Shown here: piece after piece, positions 40,055-48,617 of the stretch
Layout of the letters: each line of letters starts with the position of its first letter
How positions within the stretch are numbered: the first letter of the stretch is position 1
DNA from: Streptomyces olivochromogenes
Lineage (GTDB): Bacteria; Actinomycetota; Actinomycetes; Streptomycetales; Streptomycetaceae
Direction of reading: 5' to 3'
NCBI RefSeq assembly: GCF_001514115.1
Contig: NZ_KQ948468.1
Span: 203,697-267,696 of the forward strand
Length of the DNA stretch: 64,000 nt
Program-made: the position numbers and the translations under genes
The notes under the pieces: model-generated
What the model saw: the letters and a program-made list of their open reading frames with translations, nothing else
The model's database searches: none
What the model was told of the DNA's origin: nothing

Positions 40055-40684
40055 TCAATGACTGGACTGGCAGCCCGGGTCACCACCGCCGACGTACGTC
40101 TCGAAGTCGAGGCGGAACTCGCACGCGAACTCGTCCTCGACGTCGAAGGCGTTCTCGATGCGCAGAAGCAGCGTCTGGGCGTCCACGCCGGCCCGCCGCA
40201 GGACCTCGACGGCCCGCGACTGCGGATCGGTGACGATCGAGGCGAGCAGATCGAGACAGCGGGCCCGTTCGTCACCTCGTCGTTCGGCACGCTCGCACGC
40301 GCTCTCCATGGCTCCGGCCGCCACCGGCGACCAGCCCGCCTCGGCCGCGACCCGCGACCAGTCCGCCTTGGCGACGACCGGAACCGCCCCCGAGTCCTCG
40401 ACGCCGCGCTGCCAGCGCAGTCCGTAGCCGATGCTGCGCTGCACGAGATAGCCGAGCAGCCGGGCGACCTGCGGGGCGCCGTCGAAGACGGCGCGCACCT
40501 GGGGGTCGGCCTCCAGCAGTGAGTGCAGCAGATGGGCGGTGTCGATCTGCCGGTCGCCGTCCCGCAGCGCCCGCCTGCGTGCGCCGGAGACCACCGACGC
40601 CAGCTCGGCACCGAGCCTGGCATCGAGTTCCGTGCGGTGGGAGCCGCTCTCGGCGGCCGGTTGCTGGGGGATACGCGGTGGCAC
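40055..40684 (-). CDS. Clp N-terminal domain protein
   Basis: 209 aa from GTG 40684 (ATG 40720 is an alternative). Contains a double Clp-N-type helical repeat: LGAELASVVSGARRRALRDGDRQIDTAHLLHSLLEADP (~22-59) and ESACERAERRGDERARCLDLLASIVTDPQSRAVEVLRRAGVD. Stand-alone proteins with this fold act as adaptors or decoys for Clp ATPases, without AAA+ modules. It precedes an EamA gene with a 52-bp gap, probably incidental. Confidence 0.85.
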   Translation of the reverse strand: MPPRIPQQPAAESGSHRTELDARLGAELASVVSGARRRALRDGDRQIDTAHLLHSLLEADPQVRAVFDGAPQVARLLGYLVQRSIGYGLRWQRGVEDSGAVPVVAKADWSRVAAEAGWSPVAAGAMESACERAERRGDERARCLDLLASIVTDPQSRAVEVLRRAGVDAQTLLLRIENAFDVEDEFACEFRLDFETYVGGGDPGCQSSH

Positions 40685-40894
40685 AACCCCTACCCCATCA
40701 GTCCCGGCGACCCGGGTCATCCTCGGTGGGCAGCATCTTCACGTCCCACACAGGGTGGGCTTCCGCGAGTGCGTTCTCCTCCCTACGGATGACTTCGCAC
40801 CGTTTCTCCCCCAGGTTCTCCCCCCAGGGCGCGCGCCGCCTTGCTTCGCGCCCCGTGCGCAACCGCTCCGCTTCGGCTCTCGTCCCTCAGTGGC

Positions 40895-41083
40895 ATGGAG
40901 AGCAGGTGCTGGCTGGTGACTCTCCCCGCGGTCGACGGCAGGCAGTACGTGTACCGGGTCTATGCCCCCGAGGATGCGCCGCTCGCCGACCTGTTCTGGG
41001 AAGCGTGGCACTGCCACGACGAGGGGCCCTTCCCGCGCGCGTGGGACCTGTTCGACGCGGCGGTGATACGCCAGGTGGGCTGA
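40895..41083 (+). CDS. Small hypothetical protein (62 aa)
   Basis: Compact sequence MESRCWLVTLPAVDGRQYVYRVYAPEDAPLADLFWEAWHCHDEG and a short helical end. Good codon use but no recognised family. It has no visible Shine-Dalgarno; CTCAGT 3 nt upstream is not convincing as a -10. It lies between the divergent Clp-N gene and the SRPBCC gene. Confidence 0.55.
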   Translation: MESRCWLVTLPAVDGRQYVYRVYAPEDAPLADLFWEAWHCHDEGPFPRAWDLFDAAVIRQVG

Positions 41084-41094
41084 GTTCACAATTC

Positions 41095-41109
41095 CTGACG
41101 GTTCATCAG
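41095..41109. promoter_or_regulatory. Inverted repeat upstream of SRPBCC gene
   Basis: CTGA-N7-TCAG at 41095-41109, 84 bp before the ATG; candidate operator. Confidence 0.35.
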
Positions 41110-41193
41110 TATTGAATGTTCCGAGGGCTGCGGCTACGTTCCGCGACACCGTAGCTGCGCCGTGCGCAGCGCCTGACACGAAGGGGTGGTCGC

Positions 41194-41622
41194 ATGGCCG
41201 AAGTCAGCGCGGAAGCACGCATCGAGGCGCCTACCGAGAAGGTCTGGGCGCAGCTCACGGACTTCTCCTCGTACGGCGAGTGGAACTCGACCCACACCAG
41301 CTTCCCCAAGGGCGGCCCCGCCTCACTCGAGGTCGGCGGCACCTTCCAGGAGAACATGAAGCTCATGGGGTTCCCGGCCGAGGTCGAGTGGACCATCGAG
41401 GAACTGGAGCCCGCCCGCACCCTGGCCATCCGCGGCAAGGGTCCGATGGCGGTGACCGTCGCCACCCGCTACACCCTGACCCCCGACGGCGACGCCACCT
41501 CGGTGCGGATCGACGGGGAGTTCACCGGCGCGGCCGTCTCGCTGATGGCGGGCAAGCTCAAGGACTCGGCGACGGCCGCTCTCAACGAATCGCTGCGCAA
41601 GCTGGCCGGACTGGTGACCTGA
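41194..41622 (+). CDS. SRPBCC-family (polyketide cyclase/START-like) protein
   Basis: 142 aa. EVSAEARIEAPTEKVWAQLTDFSSYGEWN (~3-31) and the C-terminal long helix AAVSLMAGKLKDSATAALNESLRKLAGLV define the helix-grip (Bet v1/START) fold, which encloses a hydrophobic ligand. AAGGGG precedes the ATG. Ligand unknown; it resembles mycobacterial Rv0910-like proteins. A bidirectional terminator follows. Confidence 0.9.
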   Translation: MAEVSAEARIEAPTEKVWAQLTDFSSYGEWNSTHTSFPKGGPASLEVGGTFQENMKLMGFPAEVEWTIEELEPARTLAIRGKGPMAVTVATRYTLTPDGDATSVRIDGEFTGAAVSLMAGKLKDSATAALNESLRKLAGLVT

Positions 41623-41669
41623 GTCCCCCACCTGGCCGGGGACCCGCGCCCAGCCCCCGTACATGGACA

Positions 41670-41701
41670 GGCGCCCCGCGGAAACACTTCCACGGGGCGC
41701 C
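41670..41701. terminator. Bidirectional terminator
   Basis: Stem GGCGCCCCG (41670-41678) with CGGGGCGCC (41693-41701), one mismatch, then GGAA/TTCC and a 4-nt loop. It lies between the SRPBCC gene and the convergent PadR gene. Confidence 0.8.
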
Positions 41702-41723
41702 GTCGGATACCACAGCATGCCCG

Positions 41724-42377
41724 TCAGTCCTCGTCGGCGAGGATCAGGTACAGCTTCTTGCGGGCTTCGTTGATGACCGCCAGCGCCTTGTCGCGCTGGT
41801 CCTTGCTGCCGGTCTTCCAGACCTGGCCGAAGGCCTCCATGAGACCGAAGCCGGCCTGCCGGATCTCGTGCAGCGTCTCCCAGTCGACCCCGCGCCCGGC
41901 CTCTTCCCACGGCGCCTCGGGGCCCGCCTCGGCCGCTTCGCGGCCTTCGTCGGTGAGCGAGAACAGCTTCTTGCCGCCCTCGGCCGCGCTGGCGATGAGG
42001 CCCTCGTCCTCCAGCAACTGGAGGGTCGGGTAGACCGAACCCGGGCTGGGCTTCCATGCCCCGCCGCTACGCTCGGCGATCTCCTGGATCATCTCGTAGC
42101 CGTGCATGGGCCGGTCCTTGAGAAGGGCCAGGATCGACGCACGCACGTCACCGCGCCGCGCCCTGCCACCCGGACCGCCCCGGCCGCCGCGCCGGCCACC
42201 CCAGGGGCCCGGCCCGAAGCCGAACCCGGGGCCGCCGGGGCCACCGCCCGGACCACCCGGCCCGAAGGGCCCGAAAGCCCCGCGCCGCCCTTCGAAGCGG
42301 CCACGGTCACGCGGACCGGGGCCACCGTGTCGGCCATGTCCACGTTCGAATCCAAATTCCTGTCCTTGGGGACGCAT
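41724..42377 (-). CDS. PadR-family regulator with Gly-rich N-terminus
   Basis: 217 aa from ATG 42377 (GGAG 8 nt upstream; GTG 42386 in frame). Residues ~1-73 are a Gly/Pro/Arg/Phe-rich disordered tail (PGGPGGGPGGPGFGFGPGPW). The PadR winged helix follows: RASILALLKDRPMHGYEMIQEIAERSGGAWKPSPGSVYPTLQLLEDEGLI (~79-128), then a C-terminal dimerisation helix. A palindrome CGATATATCG lies 43 bp upstream, so it is likely autoregulated. The disordered tail is unusual for PadR in general but common in this actinobacterial subgroup. Confidence 0.92.
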   Translation of the reverse strand: MRPQGQEFGFERGHGRHGGPGPRDRGRFEGRRGAFGPFGPGGPGGGPGGPGFGFGPGPWGGRRGGRGGPGGRARRGDVRASILALLKDRPMHGYEMIQEIAERSGGAWKPSPGSVYPTLQLLEDEGLIASAAEGGKKLFSLTDEGREAAEAGPEAPWEEAGRGVDWETLHEIRQAGFGLMEAFGQVWKTGSKDQRDKALAVINEARKKLYLILADED

Positions 42378-42420
42378 CGCCCTCACTCCATTCGTTCGTT
42401 GATCGGTCGCGATGCGTCAA

Positions 42421-42430
42421 CGATATATCG
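42421..42430. promoter_or_regulatory. PadR-type operator
   Basis: CGATATATCG, a perfect 10-bp AT-core palindrome, in the short region between padR and the divergent phzF-like gene; it stands out in base composition. Confidence 0.55.
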
Positions 42431-42540
42431 GAATAGCTCGCCTGACAAGGCTCGGGAGTCCGGGCAGGTCAGGGGGCCGGACGGCCACGATCGGTCCAGC
42501 TCCACGGAATTGGCCTTGTCCCGCGGTCCACGCGGGCCGC

Positions 42541-42546
42541 TAGCGT
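42541..42546 (+). promoter_or_regulatory. -10 of phzF-like gene (leaderless)
   Basis: TAGCGT, 6 nt before ATG 42553; TTGTCC at 42516-42521 is a possible -35 (19-bp spacer). Confidence 0.45.
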
Positions 42547-42552
42547 CGGGGC

Positions 42553-43368
42553 ATGCGGATTCGAATCGTCGACGCCTTCACCGACCGTCCCTTCACGGGC
42601 AACCCGGCCGGGGTCCTCCTTCTCGACCACGACACCTTCCCCGAGGACAGCCGGCTCCAGAGCGTCGCCCTGGAGGTCAACCACGCGGAGACGGCGTTCG
42701 CGCACCGCCTCCCCGAGGGCGGCGACGCCGACTGGGCGCTGCGCTGGTTCACCCCCGTCGCCGAAGTCGCGATGTGCGGGCACGCGACCCTCGCCACCGC
42801 ACACGTCCTGCGCACCACGGGCGCCCACACGGGACCGGTGCGGTTCGCCACGCTCAGCGGCGTACTCGTCGCCACGCCCCACGAGGACGGTTCCCTGACG
42901 CTGGACTTCCCCACCGCTCCGCTCACCCCGGTCGAGGTCCCGGACGGCGTCGCCGAGGCCCTGGGCGCCGAGCCGCTCACGACCTTCGACACCGGCCCGA
43001 ACACCGGCGACCTGCTGATCGAGGTCGCCGACGAGAAGACGGTCCGGGGACTCACCCCCGATCACAGCGCCCTCGCCCGGTACTCCGAGCGCGGCATCAT
43101 CGCGACCGCCCGCGCCGAAGACCCCTCCCAGGGCTACGACTTCGTCTCGCGCTGCTTCTTCCCGAACATCGGCATCGACGAGGACCCGGTCACCGGCAGC
43201 GCCCACACCGCCCTCGCGCCCTACTGGTCCGAGCGCCTCGGCCGCCCCGGCCTCACCGGCCTGCAGGCCTCCCCGCGCTCCGGCCTCGTCCGCACCGAGC
43301 TGCGCGGCGACCGTACGCTCCTCACCGGCCACGCGGTCACGGTCATCGAAGGCGAGCTCCTCACGTAG
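42553..43368 (+). CDS. PhzF-family isomerase
   Basis: 271 aa. MRIRIVDAFTDRPFTGNPAGV, catalytic Glu46 (HAETAF), CGHATLATAHVL and the second-repeat motif IDEDPVTGSAHTALAPYW all match PhzF/diaminopimelate-epimerase-fold isomerases. PhzF itself isomerises trans-2,3-dihydro-3-hydroxyanthranilate in phenazine synthesis, but most stand-alone homologues have other, unknown substrates. No phenazine genes are nearby. Confidence 0.93.
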   Translation: MRIRIVDAFTDRPFTGNPAGVLLLDHDTFPEDSRLQSVALEVNHAETAFAHRLPEGGDADWALRWFTPVAEVAMCGHATLATAHVLRTTGAHTGPVRFATLSGVLVATPHEDGSLTLDFPTAPLTPVEVPDGVAEALGAEPLTTFDTGPNTGDLLIEVADEKTVRGLTPDHSALARYSERGIIATARAEDPSQGYDFVSRCFFPNIGIDEDPVTGSAHTALAPYWSERLGRPGLTGLQASPRSGLVRTELRGDRTLLTGHAVTVIEGELLT

Positions 43369-43393
43369 CGGCGCACGAAAAAAGCCGTACAAA

Positions 43394-43426
43394 AAAGGGG
43401 CGTACGAGACCTTCGTACGCCCCTTT
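43394..43426. terminator. Bidirectional hairpin terminator with T/A flanks
   Basis: Stem AAAGGGGCGTACGA (43394-43407) with TCGTACGCCCCTTT (43413-43426), 5-nt loop, flanked by an A-run and T-run. The best rho-independent-like terminator in the window, between convergent genes. Confidence 0.9.
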
Positions 43427-43447
43427 CGGACCCGCTCACGCCGCTGC

Positions 43448-44248
43448 TCAGGCGGTCGGCAGCCAGCCCACCTTCCCCGCCAGCAGCGCGTATCCCACGA
43501 ACGCCCCGATGTCGAGCAGCGAGTGCGCCACCACGAGCGGTCCGACCCGGCCCCACCGCCGGTACAGGTAGACGAAGACCACGCCCATCGCCATGTTCCC
43601 GATGAAGCCGCCGATGCCCTGATAGAGGTGGTACGAGCCGCGCAGCACCGCGCTCGCCACCAGCGCGGTCCCCGGCGTCCAGCCCAGCTGCCCGAGCCGG
43701 CGCAGCAGGTACCCGACGACGATGACCTCCTCCAGTACGGCGTTCTGCACGGCCGACAGGATCAGGACCGGGTACTTCCACCACACGTCGGGCAGCGCTT
43801 CCGGCACCACGGTCAGGTTGGCGCCGAACCCCCGGGCCGCCAGGTAGAAGGCGATGCCCGTGCTACCGATCACCGCCGCGATCGCGGCCCCCCGCCCGAG
43901 GTCGGGCCAGGGCCGCGTACGGTCGAACCCGATCACACGCAGTCCCTTGCCCTCCCTCATCAGGAAGTGCGCGACCAGGGCGACCGGGACCAGGGCCGAC
44001 GCGATGCCGAACAGCTGCCAGGCCAGATCGAGCCAGGGGCGACCCGGCGCGGCCGAAGCGTTGAGGGTGGCCGCCTGGTCCTTGAGACCCCCCGGTTTGG
44101 TGACCGACCCGACAAAGCTGATCAGCGCGGACACTCCGCTCGCCCCGAGCGACAGGCCCAGGACGAGCAAAGTCTCGTCCCGGAAAATCCGTCGCGTCAG
44201 CCGCTCCTCGGGAAAGGAATCGGCCACCGACCCCGCCTCCACCTGCAC
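43448..44248 (-). CDS. CPBP-family intramembrane metalloprotease-like protein
   Basis: 266 aa from GTG 44248, with GGAGG 5 nt upstream. Eight or so membrane segments. The Abi/CPBP motifs are NAVLEEVIVVGYLLRRL (motif 1, EE; the usual EExxxR Arg is replaced by Val), VLRGSYHLYQGIGGFIGNMAMGVVF (motif 2, His) and AHSLLDIGAF (motif 3, His/Asp). CPBP proteins include CAAX-prenyl proteases and bacteriocin-immunity proteins. Function here is unknown. Confidence 0.88.
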   Translation of the reverse strand: MQVEAGSVADSFPEERLTRRIFRDETLLVLGLSLGASGVSALISFVGSVTKPGGLKDQAATLNASAAPGRPWLDLAWQLFGIASALVPVALVAHFLMREGKGLRVIGFDRTRPWPDLGRGAAIAAVIGSTGIAFYLAARGFGANLTVVPEALPDVWWKYPVLILSAVQNAVLEEVIVVGYLLRRLGQLGWTPGTALVASAVLRGSYHLYQGIGGFIGNMAMGVVFVYLYRRWGRVGPLVVAHSLLDIGAFVGYALLAGKVGWLPTA

Positions 44249-44447
44249 TCCCGCCTCCAGTTGAGTAATCCCGCCGCATCCCCATCTTCGCCCCGCTAGG
44301 GTCTCGAAAGAAGTTGCGAAGATCGTGCGCGACAGGCCGTCGGGTGGACGGACGCCGTACCGGCGTACCTCCCCCTCGCCTTCTGCCTCACAGCCGTTTC
44401 TACGGCTTTCTCGCGACTCCGGCTCATCCAGGGAGGGCACCACCGTC

Positions 44448-46217
44448 ATGGGACGTCACAGCTTGCCCGATGCGTACGGGGCGGGCGCGGCCGACCCCCG
44501 TCCACGCGCACGCCGCCGTACGGTGGCCATCGCGACGGTGTTGGTGCTCACGGTCGCCGCGGGCACGGCGGTCGCGGTCCGCGGTGGTCTGCTCTCCTTC
44601 GGCTCGTCCTGCCGGGACAACGCCGTACCCCTCAAGATCGCCGCGTCCCCGGACATGGCGCCCGCCCTCAGGGCCGTCGCCGAACACGCCCGCGACCACA
44701 ACATCACCTCCGACGGCCACTGCATCGCCGTGACCGTGACGGCCCGCGAGTCGTACAAGGTCGCCGAGGCATTGAGGTCGGACAACAAGTCCGACGTACA
44801 GGCGTGGGTGCCGGACTCCGCCCTGTGGGTGGACCGGGTCAGTGGTGAGAGCAACGCGACCCGGGTGACCGCGGCGGGCAGCGTCGCCTCCTCGCCGGTC
44901 GGCGTCGCGATGGTCCCGTCGGCCGCGAAGTCGCTGGGGTGGCCCGAGAAGACCTACACATGGACCGAGTTGGCGGGCGCCGCGCTGCGGGACGACCGGC
45001 TGAGGCTCGGTGCGGCCGACCCGGTGCGCAGCGCGGCCGGCCTGCTCGCGCTGACCCAGCTCGATACCGCCGCGGCCACCATCAAGGGAGGTGACACCCA
45101 GGCGGCGGCCATGGCGAAGACGCTCTCCCAGCGCACGTCCGACAGCGACAGCCAGGCCCTGGACACCCTGCCCCGCGACTCCTCCGGCCCCGAGCAGGGC
45201 AATCCGCAGCGCAACCAGGCGCTGATCCTCTCCGAGCAGTCGGCGTTCGCGTACAACTCCTCGGCCCGCGGCGGCGCCGGACTCGACCTCTTCTATCCCA
45301 AGGACGGGTCACCGCGGCTCGACTACCCGTTCACCCTGGTCGACGAGTCACGGCTGAACACCGACACGAGCCGTGCCGCCCTTCGGTTCATGACGCTGCT
45401 CGGCGAGTCGGACGGGCAGCGGATCCTGGAGCGGTACGGGTTCCGCACGGACGACGAGAAGGTATCGCCCGCGCTGGTCACCAAGGCCGGGGGTCGCGCC
45501 CCGCAGCCGTTCGCTCATGCCGCGCTCGAACCCACCCCGGCGAAGGCGGTCGACGAGGCACTCGGCACGTGGACGATCACCGTGCAGAGCGCCCGGATCA
45601 CCACGGTCGTCGACGCCTCCGCGTCCATGGCGCAGCCGGTGCCGGGCACCGGCCAGTCCCGTATGGACGTCACCAGGGCGTCTCTGCTGCAGGCCCTCGC
45701 GACCTTCACCTCGCAGGACGAGGTCGGGCTGTGGAAGTTCTCCACCCGCCTGGACGGCGACCGCGACTACCGGGTGCTCGTGCCCACGGAACGCCTGGGC
45801 GACCGCAAGGGCAACGGCACCCAGCGGGACAGGCTGTCGGCGGCGTTCAGCTCCCTGTCTCCCGTCCCGAACGGCGCGACGGGCCTGTACGACACCACGC
45901 TCGCCGCGTACAAGGCGGCCACCTCCTCCTATGTCAAGGGGAAGTTCAACGCGCTGGTGCTGCTGACCGACGGCGTCAACCAGGACCCGGGAAGCATCTC
46001 GCGCTCCGCCCTCGTCACCCAACTGCGGAAGCTCGCCGACCCACAGCGCCCGGTGCCGCTCATCGCCATCGCCGTGGGCCCGGACGCCGACAAGGCGGAG
46101 GTCCAGGAGATCGCCAAGGCGACCGGCGGCTCCGGCCAGCAGGTCAACGACCCCGCGCAGATCCACTCGGTGATCCTCAGGGCGATCGTGGCGGCGGGCA
46201 ACCAGAGCCAAGGCTGA
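44448..46217 (+). CDS. Fusion of substrate-binding domain and von Willebrand A domain, membrane-anchored
   Basis: 589 aa. A cytoplasmic N-terminal Arg-rich region and one membrane helix (~25-45), then a type-2 periplasmic-binding-protein-like domain (~55-375: PLKIAASPDMAPALRAVAEHAR, DVQAWVPDSALWVDRV), then a VWA domain (~384-580) with the MIDAS DASAS (Asp389, Ser391, Ser393) and LTDGVN. Extracellular protein that may bind a small ligand and a protein partner via metal. GGGAGG lies 11 nt before ATG 44448. No transporter genes adjoin. Confidence 0.88.
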   Translation: MGRHSLPDAYGAGAADPRPRARRRTVAIATVLVLTVAAGTAVAVRGGLLSFGSSCRDNAVPLKIAASPDMAPALRAVAEHARDHNITSDGHCIAVTVTARESYKVAEALRSDNKSDVQAWVPDSALWVDRVSGESNATRVTAAGSVASSPVGVAMVPSAAKSLGWPEKTYTWTELAGAALRDDRLRLGAADPVRSAAGLLALTQLDTAAATIKGGDTQAAAMAKTLSQRTSDSDSQALDTLPRDSSGPEQGNPQRNQALILSEQSAFAYNSSARGGAGLDLFYPKDGSPRLDYPFTLVDESRLNTDTSRAALRFMTLLGESDGQRILERYGFRTDDEKVSPALVTKAGGRAPQPFAHAALEPTPAKAVDEALGTWTITVQSARITTVVDASASMAQPVPGTGQSRMDVTRASLLQALATFTSQDEVGLWKFSTRLDGDRDYRVLVPTERLGDRKGNGTQRDRLSAAFSSLSPVPNGATGLYDTTLAAYKAATSSYVKGKFNALVLLTDGVNQDPGSISRSALVTQLRKLADPQRPVPLIAIAVGPDADKAEVQEIAKATGGSGQQVNDPAQIHSVILRAIVAAGNQSQG

Positions 46218-46559
46218 CACCCCGAGAAAAGCCACCACCACAGCCCACCCGGGCAGCGACACACGCCACCCGGCCCGGGGCGCAGCGTCACACCCCGCCG
46301 GACCCGGCGCACCGACGCAGGCGGCCCCGCCCGGGCCACCAAAACAGCCCACCCGACCCAGGGACACTCCCCGGGGCCATCCCGGCCCAGGAACCCCCAC
46401 ACAGGCCATCCGCCCCGACCACGGCCCGGCGACCATGTCACCAGCGGCCTGGCCGGGGACCACCACTCGGGCCGCACTCCGCCCCCTGAACACCCACCAC
46501 GAGCAGCCCACCACGAGCGGCCCATCCCCAGAGACACCGCCGCAGGCAGACCGCCCCGA
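46218..46559. other. 342-bp intergenic region, C/A-rich
   Basis: Low-complexity, strongly C/A-skewed on plus, with irregular CCACC/GGCCC-like runs between two convergent genes. No hairpin strong enough to call and no supported ORF. Confidence 0.5.
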
Positions 46560-48080
46560 TCAGCCCAGCGGTACCGGCTCCGGCAGGCCCACCGGCCAGG
46601 TGTGCACGGGCTCACCGAGGTGCATCAGCTCGCCGTAGCGCCGGGTGGTCGCGGCGAGCGCGGCATCCCTCGCGAGGCCCTTCTCCAGCGCCTGGTGGAA
46701 GGTGGCAGCCTGCCAGGTAGCCCCGTTGGCACGCAGCCGGCACCGGTCCTCGATCACCCCCAGGTAGTAGTCCCGGTCGGCCGGCTCGACGCCCCACGCG
46801 TCCAGCCCCGCCGCGGCGAGCGGCAGCAGCTCGTCACGGACCAGGTGCACGGCCTCGACCTGCGCGGTGGTCCCCCCGTACCGTCCCCGCCGCGGCCACT
46901 CCAGACGCGCGTCGATGCCATGGCGGCAGGCCGCGTCGAAGTTGGCCGCCGCGGACTCGAACGACAGCCGTGTCCACACGGGCCGCGCCTCCTCGGCGAG
47001 CGCACGCACGACCCCGTAGTAGAACGCCGCGTTGGCGACGACATCGGCGACGGTGGGACCGGCGGGCAGCACCCGGTTCTCGACGCGCAGGTGCGGGACT
47101 CCGTCGGCGACGTCGTACACGGGCCGGTTCCAGCGGTAGACCGTACCGTTGTGCAGCACGAGCTCGGCGAGCCTGGGAATGCCTCCGGCGTCGAGGACCG
47201 CGAGCGGGTCCTCCTCGTCGCTGATGGGCAGCAGAGGCGGGAAGAAGCGCAGGTTCTCCTCGAAGAGGTCGTACGCCGAGGAGATCCACCGCTCGCCGAA
47301 CCAGGTGCGCGGACGCACCCCCTGCGCCTGGAGCTCGGGCGGGCGGGTGTCGGTGGACTGCTGGAACAGCGGCGGCCGCGACTCGCGCCACAGCTCACGG
47401 CCGAACAGGAAGGGCGAGTTGGCACCGATCGCGACCTGCACGGCGGCAACGGCCTGCGCCGCGTTCCACACGTCCGCGAAGCGCGCCGGAGTGACCTGGA
47501 GGTGCAACTGCACGGAGGTGCAGGCGGCCTCGGGCGCGATGGACTTCGACGTACAGACGAGGCGCTCCACGCCGTCGATGTCGAGCACGAAGTCCTCGCC
47601 ACGGGCGGCCACGATCTGATCGTTGAGCAGGGTGTAGCGATCGACGTCCGACAGGTTCGAGGAGACCAGGTCGTCACGGTCGAGCGTCGGCAGAATCCCG
47701 ATCATCATGATTCCCGCGTCGAGTTCGCCGGCCTTTCGATGGGCATATGCGAGCGAGGTGTGCAGCTCCTCGGCGAGCCGGTCGAATACCCGGCCGTCCA
47801 ATCGGTGTGGGGCTATGTTGACTTCCAGGTTGAACATGGCAAGTTCTGTTTGAAAATCTCGGCTCGCAATCCTTTCGAGTACTTGCGCATTCATCATCCT
47901 GGGCATGCCGTCGGGTCCGGCGAGATTCAGTTCGATCTCCAGACCCATGAGATTCTTCGGGCGATCGAACCGCTTCTCCTCCAGCAGCCGCGCCAGCCCC
48001 GTCAGACACTGCCGGAGCTTGCCTCGGTAGTGCTGACGATCGGACAGGTCGTACGACCCCGCCACGACCTTCTCTCCCAT
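46560..48080 (-). CDS. Glutamate-cysteine ligase-like (GCS2 family)
   Basis: 506 aa from ATG 48080, with GGAGG 10 nt upstream. GCS2-type carboxylate-amine ligase features: MGLEIELNL (~45-53, substrate and Mg binding), VNIAPHRLDG, GIMMIGILPT, VQLHLQV and HLRVENRVLPAGPTVAD (R-E/V-N-R). The family ligates glutamate to cysteine or amines using ATP; in actinobacteria the members are variously tied to ergothioneine (EgtA) or remain uncharacterised. No egt genes lie nearby, so the substrate is uncertain. Confidence 0.88.
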   Translation of the reverse strand: MGEKVVAGSYDLSDRQHYRGKLRQCLTGLARLLEEKRFDRPKNLMGLEIELNLAGPDGMPRMMNAQVLERIASRDFQTELAMFNLEVNIAPHRLDGRVFDRLAEELHTSLAYAHRKAGELDAGIMMIGILPTLDRDDLVSSNLSDVDRYTLLNDQIVAARGEDFVLDIDGVERLVCTSKSIAPEAACTSVQLHLQVTPARFADVWNAAQAVAAVQVAIGANSPFLFGRELWRESRPPLFQQSTDTRPPELQAQGVRPRTWFGERWISSAYDLFEENLRFFPPLLPISDEEDPLAVLDAGGIPRLAELVLHNGTVYRWNRPVYDVADGVPHLRVENRVLPAGPTVADVVANAAFYYGVVRALAEEARPVWTRLSFESAAANFDAACRHGIDARLEWPRRGRYGGTTAQVEAVHLVRDELLPLAAAGLDAWGVEPADRDYYLGVIEDRCRLRANGATWQAATFHQALEKGLARDAALAATTRRYGELMHLGEPVHTWPVGLPEPVPLG

Positions 48081-48617
48081 CGAAGCGTCCCTCCTCGAAT
48101 GGGCAGGCCGATCCTCCGGCCCCTGCCGTCCCGGAGGATGATGCCCAGGCAACACGATCGATAACGCCCTGTACGGCCTCGTCGACCGCTACCCTGGTAC
48201 CCGTTGTCCGGAGGCACATTCACGGGGCATGAACCAGAGCGCGGTTTCAGCCTGACATGATCTCGTGAAAAACGCCGACGAGAATCGGCCGACCGCTCCG
48301 GCAAAGCAATCCGAGGTCACCGACGGGCCCCGACACAGAATCGGGATGAACCTCTCTTTTCGTCGACCGAATATCGCCTTGCTCTTCATATTCAGGACGG
48401 CTAGACGAAACACCATCTGAACACGTGTCGTATAAACTCCGCAAACGAGGCGGAGAGTTGGCGCTCGCGGTCCCAGGTCCTGTCGTCGAGGTGACATGCG
48501 GCAGGCGACATCCTGTCGGCAGATCCAGACCCCTCGCTCCTCCGACCCCGAGAGCTGACAGCGCCGTCCGCCCCCGCCCTCGCGCCACTGTGCCTGTCGA
48601 ATGAGAGGCGACCCACC
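48081..48617. other. 537-bp intergenic region with relatively AT-rich core
   Basis: The stretch 48240-48440 has visibly lower GC than its surroundings and contains the palindrome ACACGTGT (48421-48428) followed by TATAAA (48431-48436). It may hold divergent promoters for the GCS2 gene (minus) and the 194-aa gene (plus), but no -35 partner is convincing. No ORF with good coding statistics. Confidence 0.5.

Noticed and set aside
40698..40860. Minus-strand short frame ending ALAEAHPVWDVKMLPTEDDPGRRD just upstream of the Clp-N gene
   Set aside because: Peptide looks non-random and ends 14 bp before the Clp-N GTG, but no start codon with a ribosome-binding site is visible and it could be an unexpressed or frameshifted upstream segment.
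41112..43571. ~800-codon plus-strand open frame across several genes
   Set aside because: Crosses SRPBCC, PadR (antisense) and PhzF in the wrong frame; composition is typical of high-GC shadow frames.
48421..48436. ACACGTGT palindrome followed by TATAAA
   Set aside because: Could be a promoter or an E-box-like site but no matching -35 at 16-19 bp and the target gene is unclear.
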